From Nannocystis sp. RBIL2 (GTDB taxonomy: Bacteria > Myxococcota_A > Polyangia > Nannocystales > Nannocystaceae): a DNA stretch of 64,000 nucleotides. The position numbers were made by a program, and so were the translations under genes. Location: NCBI RefSeq assembly GCF_026626745.1, contig NZ_JAPNJW010000001.1, positions 2,898,001 through 2,962,000 on the forward strand, written 5' to 3'. The stretch's first letter is position 1. The number at the start of each line of letters is the position of its first letter. Shown here in pieces: positions 8,548 through 16,019 of this stretch. The notes beneath the pieces were generated by a model. The model saw nothing but the letters and a program-made list of their open reading frames with translations. It searched no databases and was not told where the DNA came from.

Positions 8548-9089
8548 GCACGCTCAAGCCACCCCTCGATCGCGACGATCACCTGCGCGGGCCGTCGTCG
8601 GCGCCGATCCAGCTAGTCGAGTTCGGCGATTACGAATGTCCGTACTGTGGCCAGGCCCACCGGACCATTGCGGCGCTGAGGGCCGCGCTCGGCGACCGAT
8701 TGGGCTTCGCGTTCCGCCACTTCCCGCTGGTCGGCGCGCACCCCCACGCCGAGCTCGCCGCCGAGGCCGCCGAGGCTGCGGGCGCGCAGGGGAAGTTCTG
8801 GGACATGCACGATCTGCTGTACGGCGACCAACGCGCGCTGAGCCTGCCGCACCTCGAGCGACACGCGCGCGCGCTCGGGCTCGACATGCAGCGCTTCGCC
8901 GACGATCTGCGCTCCCACCGTCACCTCGGCAAGATCCGCGCCGATGTTCATAGCGGGGCGATCAGCGGGGTCGGCGGGACGCCGACGTTCTTCATCAACG
9001 GGCGCCGACACGACGGCGCCCACGACTTCGACTCGCTGCTCGCGGCGCTGACGTTGGACCCGACCGAGCGCCTCCAGGCGCACGGGTGA
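8544..9089 (+). CDS. DsbA-like thioredoxin-fold protein
   Basis: This 181-residue protein has a CPYC redox site (Cys32, Cys35) in EFGDYECPYCGQAH, and the cis-proline loop GGTPTFFING in its C-terminal part with an intervening helical domain, as in the DsbA/Thioredoxin_4 family. No signal peptide is present, so it probably works in the cytoplasm, perhaps as reductant of the peroxiredoxin encoded just upstream. AGGAG lies 8 bases before the ATG, and the ATGA overlap indicates translational coupling. Confidence 0.88.
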   Translation: MSTLKPPLDRDDHLRGPSSAPIQLVEFGDYECPYCGQAHRTIAALRAALGDRLGFAFRHFPLVGAHPHAELAAEAAEAAGAQGKFWDMHDLLYGDQRALSLPHLERHARALGLDMQRFADDLRSHRHLGKIRADVHSGAISGVGGTPTFFINGRRHDGAHDFDSLLAALTLDPTERLQAHG

Positions 9090-9193
9090 CGAGACGGCGA
9101 TTGGCCCGGACCGAGCCGCACGTCGGCCCGGGGTCACCGGCGTCGGAACACGGCTCGAATCCACAGCCGCCTTTGCAGGTCGCCCTCCCGCAG

Positions 9194-10342
9194 CTACAGG
9201 TGAGGTTTGAGACAGACCTTGGTCCAGCCGTGGTCGCGCCGGTCGAAGTGCTTGTACGCCTCCGGCGCGGACGAAAGCGGCAGCTCCTGCGAGACCACGA
9301 ACGACGGCAGTGCCTTGCCGGACGTGATGAGCCGGAGGAGCTGGCGGTTGTACGCCTTCACATTGGTCTGGCCGGTCGCCATGGACTGGCCCTTGAACCA
9401 GTGCATGCCGTAGTCGAAGACGAGCTTCCCCTGCTTGCCCAGCTCGTCCTTGGCCCTCGGATCTTCCGGAACGAAGACTCCGACCACGCCGATCCCGCCG
9501 GTGAACTTCACCGAGTGGACGAGGTTGTTCAGCGTGATGTTGGCCTGCTCGTTGCCCGCCGCGTCCTGCGCCTGGTAGCCGACGCACTCGCAGCCGCTGT
9601 CGGCGCCCCTGCCCCCGGTGAGCTTCAGGACCTCCTCGACCGGATCGACCTTGGAGAAGTCGATCGGGATCGCGCCGATCTTCTCGGCGAGCGCGAGCCG
9701 GTCGGAGTGACGATCGACGACCATGACCTTGCTGGCGCCCTTGATGACCGCCGAGTACGCCGCCATCAGGCCGACCGGCCCGGCGCCGTAGATGACGACG
9801 GAGTCGCCGGGCCGCATCCGCGCCAGCTCCGTCGCGTGATAACCGGTCGGGAAGATGTCGGCGAGCATGACGTAGTCGCTCTGCCGCTCCGGCGCGTCCT
9901 CCGGCAATCGCAGGCAGTTGAAGTCGCCGAACGGCACGCGCAGATACTCGGCCTGCCCGCCATTATACGGCCCCATGGCCGCGAAGCCGAGCGCCGCCCC
10001 TGCGGTGTGCGGGTCGGTGGTGTTGGTGACGAGGCAGAAACCGGTGAGGCCGCGCTCGCAGTTCTCACACGTGCCGCATGAGACGTTGAACGGCACGCAC
10101 ACCCAGTCGCCCTTCTTCAGCTTCCAGACGTTCTTGCCGACCTCGATCACCTCGCCGACGTTCTCGTGCCCGAGGACCCGACCCTCCTCGAGCGTCGTCC
10201 GGCCTTCGTACATGTGCAGGTCGGAGCCGCAAATGTTGGTAGTATGGACTTTGATGATGACGTCTTTCGGATCTTCGATCTTGGGATCGGGCACGTTCTG
10301 CACCTTGACGTCGCGTGGGCCGCGGTATACGAGCGCTTTCAT
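9194..10342 (-). CDS. Zinc-dependent dehydrogenase, glutathione-independent formaldehyde dehydrogenase type
   Basis: This 382-residue medium-chain dehydrogenase has the catalytic zinc site Cys38 (NICGSDLH) and GHE at 58-60. The structural zinc cysteines are 89, 92, 95 and 103 (CGTCENC...C), and the NAD-binding motif is GAGPVGLMAA. The long central insertion and YNGGQAEYLRVPF match Pseudomonas-type formaldehyde dehydrogenase, which oxidises formaldehyde with NAD+ and no glutathione. Other short aldehydes or alcohols are possible. The start ATG follows AGGAGAAGCC. The gene stands alone. Confidence 0.9.
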   Translation of the reverse strand: MKALVYRGPRDVKVQNVPDPKIEDPKDVIIKVHTTNICGSDLHMYEGRTTLEEGRVLGHENVGEVIEVGKNVWKLKKGDWVCVPFNVSCGTCENCERGLTGFCLVTNTTDPHTAGAALGFAAMGPYNGGQAEYLRVPFGDFNCLRLPEDAPERQSDYVMLADIFPTGYHATELARMRPGDSVVIYGAGPVGLMAAYSAVIKGASKVMVVDRHSDRLALAEKIGAIPIDFSKVDPVEEVLKLTGGRGADSGCECVGYQAQDAAGNEQANITLNNLVHSVKFTGGIGVVGVFVPEDPRAKDELGKQGKLVFDYGMHWFKGQSMATGQTNVKAYNRQLLRLITSGKALPSFVVSQELPLSSAPEAYKHFDRRDHGWTKVCLKPHL

Positions 10343-10949
10343 GGCTTCTCCTGTGGTGTACCCGGGCACTCTGGACCAGGCGGGTCTGGGCGCCATCGCA
10401 GCGTCCTCCCGTATCGCCGCGCGAAATCGTACGTGGGGCTCGGCGGGATTCTGGATGGTGCGCACGGCCGTTCCGCGCGCGCCGTCGTCGACAGAGCCGC
10501 GCGTCGGCAGATAAGCGCAGCCGCTCTTCCCGCTGCGCATCCTCCCGCCGAGATACGTCATGATGCGTTCCCGGGCGAATATGCACACCACTGCTCATCA
10601 CTGTCTCGTGTGGCTCGACACTTTAATGCGCAGGCAGCGCCGGCGCGCCCAGTGACCCTCCGTGACGTGTGCGGCGGACATGTCGTGACCGCGCCGAGAT
10701 GGCGCATAAACATGTCTCGAATTCTGCCCGACCACGCGGCTGCCGAGTAGCTCGTCCCGCGCTTCTCCAAGCCATCTCCGCGCATCGGTCCCGAGTGGGG
10801 ATTCACGGAACCGCTCAGAACCCCTGTTTAGGAGCGCGCAGCCCAACTGTCGCCGGGGCGCCCGGGCGGGCCTGCGCGTGAGCGTCGGCGCGGCGGGGGC
10901 CCGTCCGCCCGCGCGTCCGAGCGCTCCTTGACATTGCAATTCATCGGGC
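10343..10949. other. Spacer upstream of the formaldehyde dehydrogenase
   Basis: No gene is supported in about 600 bases. It should carry the leftward promoter. Two ACATGTC cores occur at about 10676-10714, similar to the palindrome family elsewhere. Confidence 0.4.
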
Positions 10950-10954
10950 CGGTG

Positions 10955-11157
10955 TACGCCGAGATGGAGGCCGACTTCGTCGCCGACCTCGCCCGCGCCC
11001 TGCGCGGCGCGCGCGCTGGAAGGACATCGGCACGTCGGCGAACGACCTCTCCGAGCACCTGTACGACGTGTCGTCCGGGATCAAGCACCGCGTCGCCACG
11101 CCGGCCGAGTACCGCGACCGCATGAAGGTTGTGGTCCGCCTCGTCTGCCGGCGGTGA
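10955..11157 (+). pseudogene. Frameshifted small gene remnant, unknown family
   Basis: Two pieces in different frames join into one plausible protein: MEADFVADLARALRG, then WKDIGTSANDLSEHLYDV continuing to a stop at 11157 after VVRLVCRR. Codon composition is coding-like in both pieces. The break is near 11015. I do not recognise the family. Confidence 0.35.
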
Positions 11158-11470
11158 GCGATCACGCGGTCGGCCCCGCGCGCAGCAGCTCGACGACCCC
11201 CGACCGCTCTGGAGTTCACTTTCGTGGGAAGTGTTCGAGCTCGAGCGAGACGAAATGGCCGCGTCGTCGTGTCCATACGCAGCGGCCTTAGTCGTGCTGG
11301 GATGCCTCGGACTCCGCGCCGTCAGCGACGCGCCGCGGCTCGGGGTCGGCGAAAGCGGTCACTTCGACCGAGTCCCAGGAGGTCGGCAGGCACAGGCGAT
11401 CGCCTGCCGTCCAACAGCCCGGCCGTGTCCCAGCACCCGCAGGGGCCGCGCCAGTTGCGGCGCTGCGGCC

Positions 11471-11695
11471 TCAGGGCGCCAGCTTGACGACCCACGCGTC
11501 CCGCACGGTGTCGGCCGTCGTCGCGCCGCCGACCAGGGCGACGCCGGATGGATCCACGGCGATGCCGTTGAAGCTGTCCAGTTTGTTGAAGCCGCCATCC
11601 ATCGTCATGCTGGATAGCAACTCGCCGTCCTCCGTGTACAAGCCGAAGAAGCCGTCGTGGTCCCAGGTACCGACCCCGCCGGTGCTCCTGCCACG
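11471..11695 (-). pseudogene. C-terminal fragment of a beta-propeller repeat (SBBP-like) protein
   Basis: Translation gives GTWDHDGFFGLYTEDGELL, then FNGIAVDPSGVALVGGATT and DAWVVKLAP followed by a stop. The I.VD.sG...vGG.t..D.fV.K..p signature is the SBBP/beta-propeller repeat of secreted bacterial proteins. The 5' end is lost. At about 11695 the frame switches to an unrelated reading frame, giving a chimeric junction with the neighbouring fragment. Confidence 0.6.
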
Positions 11696-11915
11696 CTGTG
11701 CGTCGCTCGATCTGCACCCGGTCGAGCGCGTCGATCTGCTCGCGCAGGGCGTAATCCGTCCCCTTCACGTGCTTCAGCGCCGCCGCGGCCGCCTCGCGCC
11801 CGTGCGTGGCGCCGACCGCTTCGCGTCGCAGCCGCGCCAGCGCGGCCTGGTCGATGGGTGGCGGCGGCGGCTTCGTCCGCGGCCGCCCGGACAAGGTCTT
11901 CCGCGCGAATGCCAT
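11691..11915 (-). pseudogene. N-terminal fragment of an unknown protein
   Basis: From ATG 11915 the frame reads MAFARKTLSGRPRTKPPPPP, then a helical stretch (AALARLRREAVGATHGREAA, REQIDALDRVQIERR). It is then joined out of frame to the beta-propeller remnant. The basic, proline-rich start and helical continuation look like a genuine gene beginning whose remainder was deleted. The family is unknown. Confidence 0.35.
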
Positions 11916-12067
11916 GGTTCTCTCGACCGCTGGCGCCTTAAAGACACTATCGCCGGACGCTTGGCGGCTTGAAGGTTGTTCTCGAGATCTTGGTAGTCTG
12001 AAATGACTTCTTCGGACGGCGACGCGCTGCGCACGAGATGGAGCGGGATCCCAACATCTCGAACAGA

Positions 12068-13084
12068 TCAGGCTACCAGCACGGCCCGGAAGCGGGCCTT
12101 GCCCTGACGGACGTGCTCAAGCGCCCGCGTGGCCTCGGCCATTGGGAACGTCTCGACCACCGGCTTGATGCCGTGGCGGGCGGTGAACTCGAGCATTTGC
12201 CGGGTCTCGATCAGTGACCCCGGAATCCCGCCCGCCACCACCTTTTCGTTCGCCAGCAAGCCGATCGCGTGGATCGAGATCGGCTTCTCCGGCACGCCGA
12301 CGATGCACAGCGTGCTCCGGGGCCTGAGCGCCGCGATATAGTCGTCCCACGGCAGATCGGCCGACACCGTGCTCAGGATGAAGTCGAAGCGCCCGGCCGC
12401 CTGCTTCAGCTCGTCGGCGTCGTGGGTGGCGATGAAGTGCCGCGCCCCGAACTCGCGGGACTGCGCCTCCTTGTCGCGCGACGACGAGATCGCCGTTACG
12501 TCGCAGCCCCAGTGCGCCAGGTATTGCAGCGCGAGGTGCCCGAGCCCGCCGATGCCGACGACCGCGACGCGGTCGGTCGGCCGCACACCGTGGCGCAGCA
12601 GCGGCGTGAACACCGTCGCGCCCGCGCACAGCAGCGGCCCGGCGTGCTCCGACGCGATCGCCTCGGGGATCGGCTGGACGAACTGCCAGTGGCTCGCGCG
12701 CACGTGGCTGGCGAAACCGCCGAGATGGCCGCGCATGACCGTGTCGACCCGGCCCGAGCAGACGTTTTGTTTGCCGCCCTCGCACCACTCGCAGCGCATG
12801 CACGACCCGCAGATCGCCCCGACGCCGACGCGCTGGCCGACCCGGAGTCGCTTCGTATCGACGCCCGGACCCATCGCCGCGACGGTGCCGACAATCTCGT
12901 GGCCGGCGACCACCGGGAAGTTCGAGATACCCCACTTGTTGTCGACCATGTCGACGTCCGTCAGGCAGATGCCGCAGTGCGTGACGGCGACGTCGACCTC
13001 GTCGGGGCCGAGCGGCGGTGCCTCGTACTCGAGCGGTGCAAGCGGACCTCTGGCGAATCTGGCGGCGTGGGCGGTGACTCTCAT
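12068..13084 (-). CDS. NAD(P)-dependent zinc alcohol dehydrogenase, YahK/cinnamyl-alcohol-dehydrogenase type
   Basis: This 338-residue medium-chain dehydrogenase would interconvert alcohols and aldehydes. It has catalytic zinc residues Cys37 (THCGICLTDVD) and GHE at 61-63, a structural zinc cluster CGSCMRCEWCEGGKQNVC, and the cofactor motif GIGGLGHLALQ. The sequence following (SSSRDK) suggests NADPH preference, as in YahK. The start ATG has GAGG just upstream. It is divergent from a TetR gene 240 bases away across an AT-rich, palindromic spacer, so TetR control is likely. Confidence 0.88.
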   Translation of the reverse strand: MRVTAHAARFARGPLAPLEYEAPPLGPDEVDVAVTHCGICLTDVDMVDNKWGISNFPVVAGHEIVGTVAAMGPGVDTKRLRVGQRVGVGAICGSCMRCEWCEGGKQNVCSGRVDTVMRGHLGGFASHVRASHWQFVQPIPEAIASEHAGPLLCAGATVFTPLLRHGVRPTDRVAVVGIGGLGHLALQYLAHWGCDVTAISSSRDKEAQSREFGARHFIATHDADELKQAAGRFDFILSTVSADLPWDDYIAALRPRSTLCIVGVPEKPISIHAIGLLANEKVVAGGIPGSLIETRQMLEFTARHGIKPVVETFPMAEATRALEHVRQGKARFRAVLVA

Positions 13085-13140
13085 GGTGGACCTCTCGATG
13101 CAGTGAAGGCGCTGATGGTGCGAGCGACCGGTGCGTCGTA

Positions 13141-13173
13141 TCGCACGGCGTCCGGACAGCGGACGCCGTGCGA
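13141..13173. promoter_or_regulatory. 14-bp perfect stem-loop in the ADH leader
   Basis: TCGCACGGCGTCCG and its exact complement flank the 5-base loop GACAG. It lies about 57 bases upstream of the dehydrogenase start, in its leader or promoter. It could block or attenuate leftward transcription, or shield the rightward TetR unit. Confidence 0.65.
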
Positions 13174-13205
13174 GACGACGGGCTCGCCTCGCCTTATACG
13201 TATTG

Positions 13206-13227
13206 TACAACTTTAGTTAAAATTGTA
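13206..13227. promoter_or_regulatory. AT-rich operator candidate between ADH and TetR
   Basis: TACAACTTT-AGTT-AAAATTGTA is an inverted repeat (8 of 9 positions) in an AT-rich island in an otherwise GC-rich spacer. TetR-family regulators often bind such sites in divergent promoters. Confidence 0.5.
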
Positions 13228-13288
13228 AAGTTCGAACGAACGAGTGCGCCGCCGGCACGCGCCGGGCGGGCTCGCCGGTCTCGACCAC

Positions 13289-13313
13289 TTGACAAAAAAT
13301 CAGTGGCTGTCAA
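13289..13313. promoter_or_regulatory. TTGACA...TGTCAA inverted repeat before the TetR gene
   Basis: TTGACA and TGTCAA are separated by 13 bases and end 11 bases before the TetR start. The left arm could also serve as a -35 element. It is a candidate autoregulatory operator. Confidence 0.4.
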
Positions 13314-13323
13314 AACCGCCGGC

Positions 13324-13920
13324 ATGACGAGGGTCCAAGACGACACCGCCGCCGACCCACGCCGCGCCCGGCTGCTCGAGGCCGCGCTGACGACCTTCAT
13401 GCACTTTGGCTACCGCAAGACGTCGATGGAGGAGGTCGCCCGCGCCGCGCAGGTGTCGCGCCAGGCGCTGTATCTGCACTTCTCGACCAAGGAGGGCCTG
13501 TTTCGAGACGCGGTCCGCCACACCCTGGCGACCGGCCTCGAGCGCGCGTCCGCGCTTCTGCAGGACTGCGCGCGGACGTGCGAGGACCGGCTCTCGGGTG
13601 CGTTCGACGTCTGGGTCGGGCGTCACGTCGGTTTCCTTGGCACCGACGTGACCGACCTCGAGGAGGCCCGCGACCTGCTCGTCGCGCCGATGGTCTCCGA
13701 GTACGACGAGCGCTTCAGCGACACCGTCACCAGGGCGATCCGCGCAGCCGGCCTGGCCGCGGCGTACAAGCCGGCCGGGCTGACCGCGCGCCAGCTCGCC
13801 GACATCCTTTATGCGACCGCCCGCGGCTTCAAGCACCGCTGCAGCTCGCCGGAAGAGTTCTCGCGCCACTTCGGAGCCGCTGTGCGCGCGATGTGCCTGC
13901 CACTGCGCACGCGAGGCTAG
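13324..13920 (+). CDS. TetR-family transcriptional regulator
   Basis: This 198-residue repressor has an N-terminal helix-turn-helix (about residues 15-60) read as TSMEEVARAAQVSRQALYLH with the usual FSTKEGLF after it. The rest is a helical ligand-binding domain. I start at ATG 13324 (MTRVQDD), because the longer frame begins in the AT-rich operator region. The divergent arrangement with the alcohol dehydrogenase suggests it controls that gene, probably sensing an aldehyde or xenobiotic. The ligand is not predictable. Confidence 0.88.
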   Translation: MTRVQDDTAADPRRARLLEAALTTFMHFGYRKTSMEEVARAAQVSRQALYLHFSTKEGLFRDAVRHTLATGLERASALLQDCARTCEDRLSGAFDVWVGRHVGFLGTDVTDLEEARDLLVAPMVSEYDERFSDTVTRAIRAAGLAAAYKPAGLTARQLADILYATARGFKHRCSSPEEFSRHFGAAVRAMCLPLRTRG

Positions 13921-14029
13921 CGCGCTGCCCGAGCAGGCGGCTTTCGGCGTCGGGCTCAGGGCCGGCCTGCGCCCGATCCGAACGCTGCCGCCTGCGAACC
14001 GGCGGGGCCGCGAAGGCGGGGTGGAACTT

Positions 14030-14110
14030 GCGCGGTCGAGGACTTTCGGATCGTTGCTGGCCTCGATGATCACCACGCCGCCGTAGGAATGCCCCACGAC
14101 TGACAACCCT
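14030..14110 (-). pseudogene. Alpha/beta-hydrolase nucleophile-elbow fragment
   Basis: The minus strand encodes LSVVGHSYGGVVIIEASND followed by PKVLD, the G-x-S-x-G elbow and next helix of an alpha/beta-hydrolase. Flanking residues on both sides are unrelated Arg/Pro-rich sequence, so only about 27 residues survive. It lies 160 bases from repeat copy B. Confidence 0.55.
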
Positions 14111-14271
14111 GTGTCAGGAGCCTTCCCCGGCGGCTCCTCGGTGGACTGGCGCGGAGACCGGCAGCCGACGTACAGAGTGAGTCGCGGTGGGGGTCCTGTG
14201 TGCCGGGGGCAGGACACCACCTGCGGCCGTGGCGAGCAGCGGCCGCCGTCGCGGGAGCGCGTTGCCCGCAT

Positions 14272-14555
14272 CTGGAACGGTTCCACTTGGGGCCGCTCGA
14301 GACCGTCCTAAACGCTGTTGCAGTGCAGCGCTGCGCGAGACTTTGGTGAAATCATGCACGGGCAGCGCTAGACCCACCTACGGGCCCGTTTACGGCGGAC
14401 CGACTCGAAAAGAGCCAAATTCGCGACGAAATCGAGACGAAATTTCGAGACAACCGGGAGATCGCGCTCCCGCGCATCAGGGCGTCCACGCCGACCTGGA
14501 CTATCCATCGGGCCAAGCTTTCGGGCCGCCGGTCGTCGGGCCGTCGAGACGAGTA
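14272..14555. repeat. Dispersed ~285-bp repeat, copy B
   Basis: This is the partner of copy A (2172-2455) in the same orientation. It opens with GGAACGGTTCC and ends at GGGCCGTCGAGAC. The first bases, ACGGTTCCACTTGG, recur inverted at 36436. A plus-frame peptide, LVKSCTGSARPTYGPVYGGP then RKEPNSRRNRDE, is shared with copy A. Confidence 0.65.
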
Positions 14556-14848
14556 GAGGGGGGACGGAGACGGGCAAGTTCGAGCGACGGGCGACATCAC
14601 GCTCGCCGGTCAAGCGCTCGACGTGTACCAGAGGACAGGCAGTTTCCTTCATGCCGCCGGCGACCTGCGGGAGCGCGCACAGTCACCTGTCTTTTCAAGC
14701 AGCCTGTGGGCCCGTTGCTCGCGTTGCCGTCGCGCACGCTCGCGTCGCTGCAGAACATCGGCGACGACGAGCTCCCGACCAGCATCCCGCCGATCGCCCT
14801 CGGCGGCAAGGCCGTCCAGATCTCCGCCGCCAACCACGCTCGCCCTGA
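14556..14848. other. Chimeric non-genic stretch
   Basis: No intact gene. A plus-strand piece ending at 14848 reads LPSRTLASLQNIGDDELPT and then IPPIALGGKAVQISAA before a stop. It looks coding but has no start and no recognised family. It abuts the haem-protein remnant at 14849. Confidence 0.3.
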
Positions 14849-15213
14849 ATGATCTCCAGGGTCGCCGCGGTCTCGTTGGCCACGCGGTCCGTGACGCTCA
14901 GCGAGGTGCCGAGGTACGACATCATGTGCATATTCTCGAAGCCGATCGACTCCGTCTCGCTCTTCGCCGCGAAATCCAGCGGCTGGCTCGAGGCGAATCG
15001 CTCGGGATAGTCTGCTGCGTCGAGGCCCTGCGTCGACAGGGCGAACGCGGCGACATCAGGGGCGATGTGACAGGTCGCGCAGTCGATCGACTCCGACGAG
15101 TGGATCCGCGGATTGAGCACGCGGACCACCGCCGCGAACGCGGCCGCCATCTCCTCCTGCGACGCGACGTTCTCGTCACGGGTGCAGTTCCCGATCGATC
15201 GGTCGCGTCGGCT
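14849..15213 (-). pseudogene. c-type haem (CxxCH) secreted protein fragment
   Basis: Translation includes NVASQEEMAAAFAAVVRVLN, then SSESIDCATCHIAPDVAAFA with one CxxCH haem site, then AKSETESIGFENMHMMSYLG and SVTDRVANETAATLEII. This resembles the C-terminal part of myxobacterial secreted mono-haem proteins. Both ends are cut: the upstream frame runs into the radical SAM remnant, and after 14849 the frame becomes Arg-rich. The CxxCH is visible; the family placement is inferred. Confidence 0.5.
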
Positions 15214-15218
15214 GCTTC

Positions 15219-15957
15219 ATGGCCGGGCTCGAGGACGGCACCCACGGGGTCGCGTCGAGCCTGCCCTGGGCGATCGACCTCGGCGACGGTGTGGCCAGGC
15301 ACCCGCTGCCGCTCGCCTACCTCGGCTATCGCCTGGGCATCGAGCTGCTCAAGCCGGAGCCGCCGGGCGAGGCGCCGCTGCACGCGGGCACGCCGACGCA
15401 TTACGGCTGCCCCTACGACTGCGGGCTGTGCCCGGACCACGAGCAGCACTCGTGCCTGACGCTGATCGAGGTGACGGACCGCTGCAACTTGACCTGCCGA
15501 CCTGCTACGCCGAGTCGTCGCCGAGCCGCGGCCGCCACCGCACGCTCGCGGAGGTGGAGGCGATGCTCGACGTGATCGTCGCCAGCGAGGGTCGCCCGGA
15601 CGTGGTGCAGATCAGCGGAGGCGAGCCGACGATCCACCCGCAGTTCTTCGAGATCCTCGACGCGGCGAAGCGCCGGCCGATCCGCTCGACCGGCAATACG
15701 GTCGACGGCGTCGCCCCCGAGCTGCAGGCGCTGCTGTGCTGCCTGCCGCAGGTGGCCGCGCTCGGGCTCAGCTACGAGAACATCTTCCGCGTCATCGTGA
15801 TGTAGTTCATCGACGCCTACAACTTCGATGTGCGCGCGATCAAGCGCTCGTGCGTGCACATCGTCAGCAAAGACCTCAAGATCATCCCCTTCGAGACCAT
15901 GAACATGTTCTACCGCGACGACAAGGCCGAGGGCCTCGTGCAGCTCAGGAGGTCGTG
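15219..15957 (+). pseudogene. Decayed radical SAM enzyme gene
   Basis: Pieces in three frames reconstruct a radical SAM protein. They are HYGCPYDCGLCPDHEQHSC, EVTDRCNLTC-PTCYAESSP (the CxxxCxxC cluster motif, broken by a frameshift after CNLTC), VVQISGGEPTIHPQFFEILD, a large internal deletion, then FRVIVM-stop-FIDAYNFDVRAI and HIVSKDLKIIPF. The TAG at 15804 is in frame and probably replaces CAG. Substantial parts of the TIM barrel are missing, so it cannot be functional. The family resembles MJ0619-like radical SAM proteins. Confidence 0.75.
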
Positions 15958-15983
15958 ATGAGCCAGGCTTCCGGACGCCCGGC

Positions 15984-16006
15984 GGACATCCTGTCCTCCG
16001 GGACAT
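15984..16006. repeat. TGTCC-type palindrome between convergent genes
   Basis: TGTCC-TCCG-GGACA sits within a wider GGCGGA...TCCGCC frame, between the radical SAM remnant and the convergent Cys-rich lipoprotein gene. A terminator role is plausible. Confidence 0.5.
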
Positions 16007-16019
16007 CCGCCTCACGCGC

